The position numbers and the translations under genes were made by a program. The notes beneath the pieces were generated by a model. It did not search any database and had not been told where the DNA came from. It saw nothing but the letters and a program-made list of their open reading frames with translations. Shown in pieces: positions 1 to 10,784 of a stretch of DNA of 64,000 bases. Positions within the stretch are counted from its first letter, which is position 1. Each line of letters starts with the position of its first letter. Source of the stretch: Plasmopara viticola (Eukaryota; Oomycota; Peronosporomycetes; Peronosporales; Peronosporaceae); contig MBPM02000103.1 of the NCBI GenBank assembly GCA_001695595.3, forward strand, positions 124,001 to 188,000. Direction: 5' to 3'.

Positions 1-3000
1 ATAATTCTTCCGCTTGGCTCTGATGCTTAAGGTGCGTTTCTTTACGATCGACTCTACTCTTTTTTCAACCAGGACTTATTCGGCCATGTGACTTATAAAG
101 TTCACACTGGGTTCTAATACCGAACGTCTCGGTACTAGGTATCCAAATTGTGTCGAGAAAGGCTTCATTTCGTAGTGAGTTCCAGACCTGGATAGCTTAA
201 ATTACACCGCCTTATAGGACTCGGCTCTTTCGATTTACAAATAGCGTGGCGATTATTATGAGCACAACTGGCCACGTAATGACCAAATGTACTCGTCTTA
301 AGACTAATTTTGAGTGCAAAATAATGCTTAAAGAGGTGTTGGGTGTGGAGGATCGTAGTACCTTATAAGATGCATTACATAAGAATTATGGCTGCATTGA
401 CATTGTCTGAGAAAGTACGCCGACCTTTGCTTAAGTAGGATCTTAGCATTATAGTCAGCAGGAGCACTTCAGAATATATACATTTATATATTGCCATGGT
501 TGTGTTCGTGACGTCTTTCGCGCGGCCCGTAAGCTTGACGATCATCTTAAATTATTTAAGAGCTTACAAAACAGCCTCGTCATTAACTCTTATTGGCTTC
601 GTCAAAAAACAAGATTTAAAGAATAGCAGTGGAAGGCAACCGGATTGCGCAATTTTAGCCGTTAAATCTGGTTGTTTCTTCTACAGCCTTATTAGATCAA
701 GCGGCATTCTGAGAGGAAGCCATTATTTGATGCTAAAAGTCCACCGACAAGTATGGATGCAACAATCACGACGGTTTAATCGCGCTCGCAATCCATTAAG
801 CAATATACGTCATAGCCAAAATAGCTCTAGCGTAAACTCTAACATCTTGAAAGGAATGAGAACACACATAGCATTATATGCGATCTTATCCAAGCCGTAA
901 TATGACCCGGACAATGTAACCGTGGAAGTATTGGCGCCGGATTATCCATACGCACAGCCTAACGAGGTTGACTATGGGCACGGAATGTCACAATCACTTT
1001 CTCGGAGGGTGAAAATCGAACGAAAGAATCGAGGAGCGATGCGATAACGCTTCAAAGGCACAAGAGCAGATCGAACAAGATCTGAGAACCTCGACGATAC
1101 GGTATCCAGTTCATGTCGTGGCAACGGTGGCGGCGTTATGGCTTGTTTTCTTCAGACGCCGATCACAGTGCGCTACATGATGCTGGAATTTATCAGTCTC
1201 CCCCCTCTCAGGGCGAGCGCCACTTCACGAGGAAAGCATTCACGCTTGACGTTGTTGACAGGGCTAAAGGCAGATCGAGGGGATTTTCGTACCCAAAAAA
1301 ATTCGTGGGTTATTCCGGCAAGATTGCTCCGGCGTCAAAACCCCTTTTAACCATGGTGATCAGCATGTTCAACGAGAACCTGCATTTTGTCGCAAGACTA
1401 AACGGCACTGATATCGCAGATAGATGTCATCTGGAGGTGCAAAAACCCTCGTGAATATAACAGTCTCAGGAGCATAACTTTAGGTAGTAGCAATCAACGG
1501 CGAGTCTTCAACAGAGCGAACTCAAGTCGAAGGCTCAATGAACTCTTACATCGACTTTGTTGGAACTGCGACAAAAGCGACAGCTTCTCTTACACGTGTA
1601 TTTGATGTTTAGAGATCTTTATCATCCTCAGAACTTTCGATGCGTGAGATCACCACAGTGTCGACATAGAGCCTTCGATTTTAAAATCGACATACAATTG
1701 CTGTACCCTCGCAAGAAATTCTTGTGGAGCTACAGCCTGACTCTAAGGATGTGCGTTTCACACGGCGAGCGCTCTCCGAGTTCGACGCGCCACTGCCGCA
1801 GGCACTATCGATACCCGAACAATTCTCGAGCGATGCCAGTCGGCCTGTCGGGCTCGTAGAATCATGCAAGGTAGATTCCGGTGTGACTGTATCTTGGCCT
1901 ATTGTACCTCGTAAAGGCTTTTGATGCAATGCTTTGGCTCACTAGACATAACCACTTGATTGGAGAGCAGGCGCGAAATGAATGATGTGGCCATTAGTAT
2001 ACTAACACCTCGCGCGTACTCGCGTGTGACGCACGGACTTTGAATGTGTTGCTCAGGCGAGCACGGCGTATACGGGGTGGTCGTCTCGGACTCATCTGGT
2101 TGGTAATGCGACAAAAAGCTCGCGAGAATATCTTGGAAAAATACACTAAACCTTTATGTCGCTCTTGGTGATCTAAGTCAATCATGAGACTGAAATTTGT
2201 TCACTCTAAACAAAGGATGACCGACACACGTAACGCACGTGTGCTCAGAACACGACCAAATCATGCGAAATACTTGCGCGGAAATTTCTCGAGATATTAG
2301 GACACTTAAGCCTTGGAAAAGCTGTCTACCTCAGACCCGGACGATGCACTAGGTACGGACGACAAGGAATCGGTTTGCCTAGAGTATGCGCCTTGGAATG
2401 TCATTCAATTTGCTAAGCGGGCTTTTGAGAAGCAGCACAAGTCACAACGGTTGTGTCTGATTCGCAAAAAGGAATACCTGATTGCCAATACTGGTCTCAA
2501 GGAAAGACTTGATTTATATGGTTTCGAAAGATTGGAGTTTAATGGGGTTCCACAATTCTAATGCTTGTCACACGAGCTGTATACGCTGCTCGATAACACA
2601 GATTTCACTTAGGAGTGTAAAAGTTGCAGTAAGTCTTGACATAGATATTTGGGGTAAGAGAGGAAACAATTTGCGACTTGAATTGGCTCCTAGTTTAAAA
2701 AGGGTCAAGGACTTGACCTTACGCTTCTTTAAAGCAAGTAGCTGCTGTAGCCCCGCTGCAATATTATAAGTATTTGGCCAATTGGCAATCTTTTTTGCTG
2801 TCGGCTTGGTCATTGCTATGATCAGGCCGACTATTTAAAGTCACAAGAAGGAAGAAGAACACTCACCTCTCTCTTACTAGTCGAAACCCATGTCTTGAAC
2901 GATGCAATGGGCCGTAACATTTCGATTTTTTGTTCCACTGACTCCATCGAAAATGAGTTTTTAGTGCAAAAGAAGGAAGTTCCTTTCCAAAAAAAAGTGT

Positions 3001-3539
3001 ACATGTGTGTCTCGGAATTAAATAAGCGATTTCTTGAGCTTCACAACGACTTTGTCTCGTACTAAAAACATCTCGTCGACACAGAATCAGTCTATGCACT
3101 TTCGAGAGAGCATAAGCCTCTATAATCTTCGACTTGCATACGCATTGTGGTGAAAATTGGTGTCGTCAAGCAGCTCGGCTATCTACCCACAAAATTTTAG
3201 CTGCAATGTGGTAAATTTAAGAGTACAAGCATTGTCTGTAACGACCAAGTTCAACCTGTCGAGGCACAAATGACACTATCTTTCACTTAAACTCTTTTAG
3301 CAAAGTATTACTTTTATTGACCCTCAATAATGCTAAGTGGGACGTCATGGACAATAACATTTACCTCTTCGAGCACGACCGAAGATTCGAGGAGTAGTAT
3401 GGTGATCGCTTCTGGTTCTAAGATTTTGAAATTGCAAATGCTTCCACGAACCTGTTTAAAACACTTCATTACATTTTCGACTACGTCACAGGCAAAAACA
3501 GATTGCGAAATGTTACGAGCTCCTTCGTTGCCTTCAATC
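1..3539. other. gene-free stretch, probably decayed repeat DNA
   Basis: I recognise no gene here. Open frames are short (longest 134 codons, 496-900) and show no domain I know. One stretch on the + strand, about 2313-2561, has an 82-codon frame with protein-like composition, but it has no ATG and its continuation is broken by stops. It may be a remnant of an unidentified gene or element. Confidence 0.5.
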
Positions 3540-3950
3540 TCAACCTTCTCGTTTCATCGATTTGTGTCGTGCCACTTCGTCGTCATTGCGGCCAAATCCT
3601 TGCAGACGAAGCATTGAGTTTTGGTACGCCAACATGGCGCTGCTCAAAGTGCCAACAAGACCAGTAAACCACATGCCAGGACGCGCCAGGCTGCGGTCTA
3701 ATTGGCGAGCTGGTCAAAAAAATACTCTCATCAACAACAAGTAGAATCAATGAAACAAAAAGCAGTCCTCGGCCAACGCACCCACTATATACCCAAGCGG
3801 GAAAAACGCGACGGCAAAGACCGAGCTTTGGATGACATCCGTCTCACGGATGTTGTCACACACTTGTCGAAAGGTTGGCTCTTGATAAATGACCGGAAAG
3901 CGCGGGACGTGCGGGTCGTGCAACGGTGGCCGGACTTGATTGCTACTCAT
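3540..3950 (-). CDS. complex I 20.9-kDa-type subunit, diverged paralogue
   Basis: Small accessory subunit of mitochondrial NADH:ubiquinone oxidoreductase, of the plant/fungal 20.9-21 kDa family (Pfam NADH-u_ox-rdase). Two exons (3950-3782, 3709-3540) joined across a 72-nt phase-1 intron give 112 aa. The N-terminal half has the family pattern RFPVI followed by a short loop and a hydrophobic segment around GYIVG. The second exon carries AYQNS and RLQGF, matching the conserved AYQNS..RL.G of the family. It is clearly related to the gene at 21690-22081, with the same intron position and phase, but has diverged (about half of residues differ). It is read divergently from the MINDY gene, whose ATG lies 140 bp away. 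Whether it is assembled into complex I, or is a specialised isoform, cannot be told from sequence. The exon structure is my own reconstruction. Confidence 0.75.
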
Positions 3951-4090
3951 ACTTTTGATAGCTAGTGCCTGGTAATTGGTCGACTTTTACAATTTCATAT
4001 ATTACTTGTAGGTCAGGCATGTACTATATCACTCGAGCAAAAGTATTACTGTCCTGACAAAATCCACCATTATCAGAAAGCGAGTCTTCT

Positions 4091-6063
4091 ATGGACGAAA
4101 CGTACGCCGTCAAGCAGACGCAATTCTTGGGAAAGCCCGTGCACTACGTGTGTCAGAATGCCAATGGACCGTGTCCGCTGCTAGCGATTGCCAATGTATT
4201 GCTGTTGCGTGGGCAGCTGTTGCTTGAGGACGTCGTCGAGGCTCCGGGCTACGTGAGTGCACATAACCTCATGCATCTCGTGCATCGCCGCCTAGTCGAC
4301 ACCAATCCACCGGTGCTTTGCGTCTCATCATTGACTTGAGTGCTAGCTCGCAATGCAAATGTAATAATTCTGGCAACTCTTGCTGTAGCTGAGCCACGCT
4401 AGTGAGCTCGAGCGACTGACCCAGGAGAAAACGCTCAAGGATGTTGCAGAACTGCTCCCGACGATGTTGGTGGGGCTGGACGTCAATGTGCGATTTCACA
4501 AGTACGTTGACAAAGAAGCAGGAGGCAAAGAATTGGTCTAACGTTGTATGGTGCTGTCAGCATCACGGACTTTGAGTACACGGTAGCGTGCGCGGTCTTT
4601 GACATGCTCGACATTGTGCTCGTGCATGGCTGGCTGCTCGATGAACAGGACCACCGAACGGTGCAGTGCCCAATAGTGTAAAGAGCTGACCGTATGTTGG
4701 TACTAAGATGCGACCTGTGGACTTTTTGTAGATGCATGTGGTCGGGAACAAGTCGTACAATGAATTGATCGAGCGCTTGGTGGACTACCGCGCGGTGCTC
4801 CTGTCGGAAACGAACAACAAGACAGACAATTCAGTGGATGTAGAAAAGGTGACGGGTGTGCCAGAAGCTCGACAGGACGAAGACGACGAAGAGGACAAGC
4901 GTCCTGACGCACCGTCGCGAGGGCCGTCGCTGTCGACACAGACGACAGCAATGCAGAACCTATCGATCGAGGTCGATGGTGCCCATGCTCTCGACTTTAC
5001 TGTAAAAAGTCCACATTCGACCACGTCGACGATTTCTCCGAAAAAGAGTCCTTCGCAGCAGACGGTCAAGACGATGATGACGGAGCGTCACATAAGCGAT
5101 GCAGATGCGCTGGATACGGCCACGACTTTGTTAGAGGAGGGGCCGATCCTGGAAGACTTTTTCAACCTGACGGCGAGTCAACTTTCATACTACGGACTTG
5201 TGAAGTTGCATGAAGGGCTTCGAGAACGTCAGCTCTGTGTGTTTTTTCGAAATAATCACTTTTCGACATTGTTCAAGGTACGTGGGCTGACGGTGTCATT
5301 AGTCCGTTGCGCTGACGCGTGGCTTTAGTTTAAAGGCGCTTTGTATCTCTTGGTCACCGACGCGGGATACCTTGACGAACCGACCGTCGTATGGGAGCTG
5401 CTGAACGAGATCGATGGCGATACGGCGTATTTAGATGCGCAATTTCAGCCCGTGACATCGTCAGAGCACCAGAAAAACATTTTGACGCAGCAATTGCAGC
5501 AACGAGAACAAGAGCAAAGTAAAGAGCAGGAGCTGCAGAAAGCGAGGGATCGGAGCCTCGTTGGTCGTGATCTTCCAAGTGGTGAGCAGAGTACAAGTAG
5601 CAATAGTACGACGAGGGCTGGAGAGCATACACCAGTGGGCAGTGAGTTGTTTGGAGAAAGAGACGAAGATTATTTGTTAGCGTTGAAAATCCAGCAAGAA
5701 GAAGAGGCACTTGCCCGTGGCAACAAGCGCGTGTCGCCCCGCCCTTTGCCGGTTACTGGAATGAACGGTGGCATTTGCAATACCACGGGACAATCCCAGA
5801 GTGGGGCGAGGAAGATCACTGTAGGAAGTGAACTAAACGAGATTGAAAGCATTCCTGTCAGTGCTGATGGCCAAGTGATCATCTCAGAGGAAGAGCTTGA
5901 GGCTCAGCGACAGGCTGAGCGTTTCTACCAAGAGCAAAAGCGGCAAATTGATGCGCAGACGCACCAGTACCAGCAAGAGCAGGAGCGATTGCGACGGCCG
6001 CCGCAAAATCGCGGCGGTCAAAGTCGAAGATCTGCAGAGGGCAGTGACTGCAACATATCATGA
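4091..6063 (+). CDS. MINDY-1/2-type (FAM63) deubiquitinase
   Basis: Cysteine protease that trims K48-linked polyubiquitin. Five exons (4091-4312, 4389-4501, 4561-4675, 4732-5277, 5329-6063) give 576 aa. The MINDY catalytic domain covers roughly residues 1-370. The catalytic-cysteine motif QNANGPCPLLAIAN lies near residue 30. The signatures FDMLDIVLVHGWLLD and GNKSYNELIE follow, then the catalytic histidine in FRNNHFSTLFK, then LYLLVTDAGYL and the terminal EIDGD segment. The C-terminal part is charged and Gln/Glu-rich; it contains EDYLLALKIQQEEEA, which resembles the ubiquitin-binding MIU motif of MINDY proteins. The tail ends in a basic, low-complexity stretch. Introns are 51-76 nt. It converges on the AGC kinase, with stops 101 bp apart. 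Family assignment is firm; MINDY-1 versus MINDY-2 cannot be separated here. Confidence 0.9.
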
Positions 6064-6164
6064 GTGTTTGTGCTCCAGGCTTAAGAGATTATGGAAGAAC
6101 ATGTAACAGATATCGAGCACAATGGATAAATAATTGTTTCTTGTACACATTAGTCTTGCTAGTG

Positions 6165-7793
6165 TCACTCAACTCCGATACAACCCGGCTTAACTTCCAA
6201 TTCGGCCTCGAGCTCGACCTCGGGATTACAATCCTCGCAAGCGCTCTGCTGCTCATGGCCGCTAACTCGAGGGCTCCCTGCTCCAAAGCTAGTCTCAATA
6301 TCCTCACTCGTGTCTTTAAAAGTACTAGCTCGGCTGGATGAAGCCGGTGATGCCGCCATCTTGCCAGTCGAGCGATGACGTGCGAGCGAACGAGTGGATC
6401 CGGCATCAACTGGACGCACGTAATCAAATCCAGTAAAGTCGCGCTCAAAACAACTCGCAATCTCTTCCGGTGCATGAATCGTGTGTGGTTGCTCGGTAAA
6501 GTGCGGATCAAAGTTTGCCACAAGATTATCACCAGGAGGGCCAGGGACAAGGGGCGGCGTGAGTTGACGGTTATAGACTTGGTCCCAGTCCACCCCTTTG
6601 AAAAACTTGTGCCTTTTAATCTCGGCAATGCCACCACTGTACCCAAGTCGCTCTTCTTGGCGCTTCTCGAGCAAACCCACCAATAAACTCTTCAATTCCG
6701 ACGACATGTTGTTCGGATAGCGGACTGGTTGGTACAAGATTCGTTGGTGTGTGCTCTTCTGACTGGATTGAGGCAAATAGAAGGGAGGGTACCCGGCACG
6801 CAATTCAAAGAGGATGCACCCAAATTGCCAAAAGTCCACCGGCAAGCCATGCCCGTCAGGAGACCGCCCAACCATCTCAGGCGGCAGATAAGTGTCAGTC
6901 CCGCACATGGTTTTCGTGCGTCCAGAACGAGAGTCCATTCGCTTCGCGAGCCCCATATCTGCCAGCTTGATATGCCCTTCGCTATCCAATAAAACATTCT
7001 CTGGCTTGATATCCCGGTGTAGAATGCACATATTGTGCATGTGCTCCAGTGCTAAGAGCAATTCAGCGGCATAGAATCGAACCGCCTCTTCGTCAAAACT
7101 GCCTCCGTTGTTTTGCATATGCAAGAAAAGATCACCGCCTTGCATGAATTTGGAAATGAGGTAGACTGACCGACCGCGGGCTAGTGCATAGTCCAACCCC
7201 ATGACAAACGGATGGTCTCCAACCCACTCCATGGCTCCCCGTTCCGCAAATACCACCTTGGCCTTCACTTGCCCCAGTTTCATCTCTTTGATCGCATACA
7301 ACTGTCGATCGGCAACGTACGAAGCCAAGATCACGCGTCCATAGTGCCCACGTCCTAGTAACTTGAGCGTCGTAAAATCAGTCAGCGACGGCATCCGGTG
7401 CTGGACGGCGGCAGCTTGAGCCACAAACCTCGCTCGGTCTTTTTCCGTATCGGCTGCAAAGTAAATGGCCCCTTTCCCCGATTCCGGGGTAATGCAAAAG
7501 ACATACCCCGCCGAATCGTCGTCAATGAGCTTGATCTTGCAATTCTGTAGATTCAGATACTTGAGCGTATTCTGCTGCCAAAACCCAGGCACTCCTGCAA
7601 TTTCTGGTTTCGTAGCGCGATAAAAGACGAGAAACATGGATTTAATCATGGCACAGTACTTGTGCGAGCTCCAGACAGGAAGGAGCTGCCGTCGTTTGCG
7701 AAACAAATTCACAAACGTAGCGGGCAACGAGTTGATAAATCGTTTCGATCCGTCACTCAGTGCCGCGTCCTTGCGCTGAAAAAGCAGCACCAT
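6165..7793 (-). CDS. AGC-family Ser/Thr protein kinase with N-terminal PH-like domain
   Basis: Single-exon gene, 542 aa from the ATG at 7793 (an in-frame GTG lies 5 codons upstream). Residues about 35-130 look like a pleckstrin-homology domain. The kinase domain starts near residue 138 with glycine loop LGRGHYGRV, then YAIKEMK (ATP lysine), HRDIKPENVLL (catalytic loop), ADMGLAK in place of ADFGLAK, and activation segment TMCGTDTYLPPEM with the threonine that PDK1 phosphorylates in AGC kinases. The AGC tail ends with FTGFDY, a hydrophobic motif carrying Asp instead of the usual phosphorylated Ser/Thr. The PH-plus-AGC order recalls AKT, but orthology is not established; oomycetes have an expanded set of such kinases. 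The C-terminus (last ~90 aa) is Ser-rich and acidic. It is divergent from a possible small gene 56 bp away. Confidence 0.9.
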   Translation of the reverse strand: MVLLFQRKDAALSDGSKRFINSLPATFVNLFRKRRQLLPVWSSHKYCAMIKSMFLVFYRATKPEIAGVPGFWQQNTLKYLNLQNCKIKLIDDDSAGYVFCITPESGKGAIYFAADTEKDRARFVAQAAAVQHRMPSLTDFTTLKLLGRGHYGRVILASYVADRQLYAIKEMKLGQVKAKVVFAERGAMEWVGDHPFVMGLDYALARGRSVYLISKFMQGGDLFLHMQNNGGSFDEEAVRFYAAELLLALEHMHNMCILHRDIKPENVLLDSEGHIKLADMGLAKRMDSRSGRTKTMCGTDTYLPPEMVGRSPDGHGLPVDFWQFGCILFELRAGYPPFYLPQSSQKSTHQRILYQPVRYPNNMSSELKSLLVGLLEKRQEERLGYSGGIAEIKRHKFFKGVDWDQVYNRQLTPPLVPGPPGDNLVANFDPHFTEQPHTIHAPEEIASCFERDFTGFDYVRPVDAGSTRSLARHRSTGKMAASPASSSRASTFKDTSEDIETSFGAGSPRVSGHEQQSACEDCNPEVELEAELEVKPGCIGVE

Positions 7794-7849
7794 GGTGCAA
7801 GCAATCACTCAAAGCGCGACGACCCAGATCGACTCGATCGATCGAATCG

Positions 7850-8138
7850 ATGAGGTTACGTCCAAATCGTCAAGTGACAGACCTGGCCATTCAAGCGCTT
7901 GACTATAAATACTTTCAGGAGATGGAGAAGCGAAGAACACGGGACGAGGCAAAGATAGGGCCAACGCCAACAAGTGAGCAACGGGAACCTTTCATACTGA
8001 ACCTTTCATTGTCTTAACGAATCGACGCTTGAGCGTTTCTCGACTGAAGATGAGGACAGACCAGAACTCGAAGGTCTGAAACCGCTTCAAGTTCAGCGAG
8101 ACCAAAATATCGGCTCTAAACTCTCCAAAACTTTGTAA
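7850..8138 (+). CDS. possible small hypothetical protein
   Basis: Not recognised. An ATG at 7850 opens a frame beginning MRLRPNRQVTDLAIQALDYK. A good donor (GTGAGC at 7974) and an acceptor after CTGAAG (8049) would join exon 7850-7973 to 8050-8138, giving 70 aa, charged and probably soluble. A CTTAAC branch-point-like site lies in the intron. Unspliced, the frame ends after 55 codons. Support is the position (divergent from the kinase gene), the intron signals and the open second exon. No homologue is known to me, so it could also be the kinase gene's upstream non-coding region. Confidence 0.35.
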
Positions 8139-8222
8139 GACAATCGGAATATGAGTTTCTTATAGCAAATTACGACTTTGATATGAAAATGACTTTGGGT
8201 CGAGCACTCGTCCAGTCAGTAA

Positions 8223-9536
8223 CTACTTTTCTTCCTTCTTCTCCTCGTCGTCCTTCTTTTCGTCCTTTCTCGCCATTTGCGCCATTGCCGCTTGAATTTT
8301 AGGATCGTTTGGATCCACTCCAGGGAGACCTGACAACAGAGAGTTGACAAACTTGGGGTCCATGAACGGCAAATTGGATGCTGGGGCCGGTGGAGGTCCC
8401 AAAGTAGTGGCGGAAGCAGTACTTGTAGACGTTGACACTGGAGTTTGTAAAGGTTGTGCGGGTTCAGAAGAGCCTCCCGCAGTTGGAGTCGGCTCCGTAG
8501 GTGGTACTGGAGCTGGAGCTGGAGCAGCCGTCGCTGCAGAAGCGGTTTCTACTTCTGCTGCGCGCTTCTGAGCAGCTTCTTGTCGTGCACGCTCTTCTTC
8601 CATCGACACACGAAGCGCCTACATGGTAGCAGTAGAATACAAAACACATGAGTCTTTCCTTAACTTTTTCTCGATAAGTTAGCATCCTCCGTACTAGGGC
8701 TAGTTCGGGATCCATGCTCGGGTCCACGCCTCCGTACTCTGCAAAGGCGTCGCTCCCACCGCCTCCACTGCTGGCAGCTGCAGCAGCAGCACCATCGTCT
8801 CCGTGCAGCACCGGTGAAGACACTAGCACGTCCGAGGGCAACACACCCGCTGGCACAGTCACCAAGTGGCTGTTATTGTTGCTGCTAGCGGCGTCTACGA
8901 ACGCCTGTAGCTTCACTGCATTCGCATCCAAATCACCCATGCTCACCACATCCACAGCAATCTGCAGTGAATTGAACGAACAACACGATCAGTACATTGT
9001 GCTTGGTGCACGACTACCAAGTGACGGCAATTACGTTGTTTTTCTTGAGTAGCTTGCCGATTTTCGTAAGTTGCTTCTCGTCCTCCTCAATAGGCGACCC
9101 AATAAAGACAACAATGCGCTGTCCTCCAGTCTTGTTGCGCCGATGTTTTAGCGCCAATTGTGCGACTTGAATAGCATTTGCTAATTTCATTGATCCACCG
9201 ACCTTGACGCGGTGGATCGCGCTCAGCAGAGCGCCCATGTTGTCGGTAGGCGACGACAGCACTTGGACACTCTTCCCAGCCATGGCTAGTACGCCCACAG
9301 TGCTTTCTGGATTCGCCTGCGTCTTTGTTCCGCACAGCAAATTGGCCGCGTCGTGCTGCGCCTCCAGACGCGAGGGAACGTAATCGCCATTGCGCATCCA
9401 CTCCGAGTTGTCTAAGCTATGAAAAGTATCGTAAACAGCAGCAAAAGGTACGCGTTCACGAGCATGAGATGAATCGATACTATGCAGATGCTGATTGACC
9501 ACAGACGCACCAAATCATTGTCGATTCGAGCGGCAT
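8223..9536 (-). CDS. RPN10: 26S proteasome regulatory subunit RPN10 (S5a)
   Basis: Ubiquitin receptor in the 19S regulatory particle. Four exons (9536-9511, 9416-9035, 8961-8695, 8618-8223) give 356 aa. The first exon encodes only MPLESTMI plus two bases of a Cys codon, which completes the family start MICLDNSEWMRNGDYVPSR across the intron. Residues 1-190 form the von Willebrand A domain, ending around the conserved SHLVTVPAG and SSPVL segments. A ubiquitin-interacting motif follows in DPELALALRVSMEEE, created by the join of exons 3 and 4. The human protein has a second UIM further on; none is visible here, where the tail is Ala/Pro/Thr-rich and ends in a Lys/Glu-rich stretch. It is divergent from the CAMKMT gene, with 92 bp between start codons. 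Confidence 0.95.
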
Positions 9537-9628
9537 CGTGACCTTCTTGGGGGCGTCTTTCGCAGAAGATCGGAATAGTCGTTAAAGTGAAGAGTGACGT
9601 CAGTTCTGTACACACTCAATCGTCAATT

Positions 9629-10651
9629 ATGATGCAGTCGGACAGCAGTTCATGCCATTGGCGCGTCTTACGCAATGCGATTTTACGGTCCAGTGTTGAT
9701 AAAGCATCACCATCCGTCGATACAATGAGGCAGACTGCATCTTCTATCGCCACTGAGTTCTTTCAACTCTATCCAAAATCGTTTGTTGACACTACCAAGG
9801 TATTGATGCACACGCCTGCAGGAGAAACTTTTGCTTGGATGGCTTACGACTTGTCGGCAGCAATAGAGAAGAAGAGCGATGGTTTGCTAATAGTATATGT
9901 GCATGAAAAGAGAAAGGATGTCAAGGTTGTGCCTATCTCGGACCTCGTGAGTCACCACGTGAACCAGGGCGTGGACAACACGGGCAACATTCGCACGTGG
10001 CCGTCGGAGCAGGTATTGCTATCGTACATGATCTCAAGCAATGTGTGCTCCCAGCTGCAGCACGGAGGAACAAACGGACATTTATTGCCAATAGCGTGCT
10101 GCGAATTAGGCGGCGGAATGGCAGGTTTAGCCAGCTTGGGGCTGCTGGTTTGTGCACCTGCCGAGATTGCGCGGATTGTGGTAACAGATGGCAACTTGCA
10201 ATCGGTGAAGAATCTCCAGCTATGCATAGCAGAAACAAAAAGGCACCAAGAGCCTATAGCTTGTGCTCAGCACACAGAAATCACAGCAGAATTACTGCGC
10301 TGGGACCGCAACGCCACCTTACGTGAGGACTTGCAGCACCAGTTTGATCTTGTGTTTGCTAGCGATTGTCTCTTTTTCGAAGAGTTTCATGAAGACCTTG
10401 CTTTTACTATCAAACAGTTACTACGTCGCGGCTCAGGTCGCTGTCTCCTCTTGCAGCCAAGTCGTAATGGCTCGTTAGAGCGCTTTTGTGTCATCGCTAC
10501 GCGTCATGGATTCTCCATTTCCCAGTCTCGAGACTATGACCCTACGATCGTACGTAAACACGAAGAGTACCAGCGCCTGCGACCGGATTACGTGCCCAAC
10601 GTACACTTTCCCATTCTGCTTACGCTCACGCTGACGTCAAATGATCGTTGA
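9629..10651 (+). CDS. CAMKMT: calmodulin-lysine N-methyltransferase-like protein
   Basis: Predicted SAM-dependent methyltransferase of the seven-beta-strand family (methyltransf_16). In animals and plants this enzyme trimethylates Lys115 of calmodulin. Single exon, 340 aa from the ATG at 9629. The frame is open further upstream but only with a GTG. The core matches human CaMKMT: WPSEQVLLSYM, then the AdoMet-binding loop CELGGGMAGLASLG, then VVTDGN, LRWD, DLVFASDCLFFEEF, and the C-terminal region with NVHFPILLTLTL. The N-terminal ~60 residues are poorly conserved. It shares a 92-bp intergenic region with RPN10, so the two are probably driven from one bidirectional promoter. Substrate is inferred from family resemblance only. 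Confidence 0.88.
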   Translation: MMQSDSSSCHWRVLRNAILRSSVDKASPSVDTMRQTASSIATEFFQLYPKSFVDTTKVLMHTPAGETFAWMAYDLSAAIEKKSDGLLIVYVHEKRKDVKVVPISDLVSHHVNQGVDNTGNIRTWPSEQVLLSYMISSNVCSQLQHGGTNGHLLPIACCELGGGMAGLASLGLLVCAPAEIARIVVTDGNLQSVKNLQLCIAETKRHQEPIACAQHTEITAELLRWDRNATLREDLQHQFDLVFASDCLFFEEFHEDLAFTIKQLLRRGSGRCLLLQPSRNGSLERFCVIATRHGFSISQSRDYDPTIVRKHEEYQRLRPDYVPNVHFPILLTLTLTSNDR

Positions 10652-10784
10652 ATTACTTAAAACTTACTTTTTAATTGAAGTTGGAACTTCCAAGTTCGCC
10701 TTAAGTCCGTGCTAATGAAAATATATTTTCAAAAGCTCTCGAGTTCCTCAGACGCCACTGGCGGTACCGCCACGCTCGAGCTTC

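Noticed and set aside
496..900. 134-codon frame on the + strand
   Set aside because: No recognisable domain, no splice or promoter context, and surrounded by degraded sequence; likely chance.
8464..8955. 163-codon minus-strand frame inside RPN10
   Set aside because: It is RPN10 exon 3 read through its intron into the wrong frame; the spliced model explains the sequence better.
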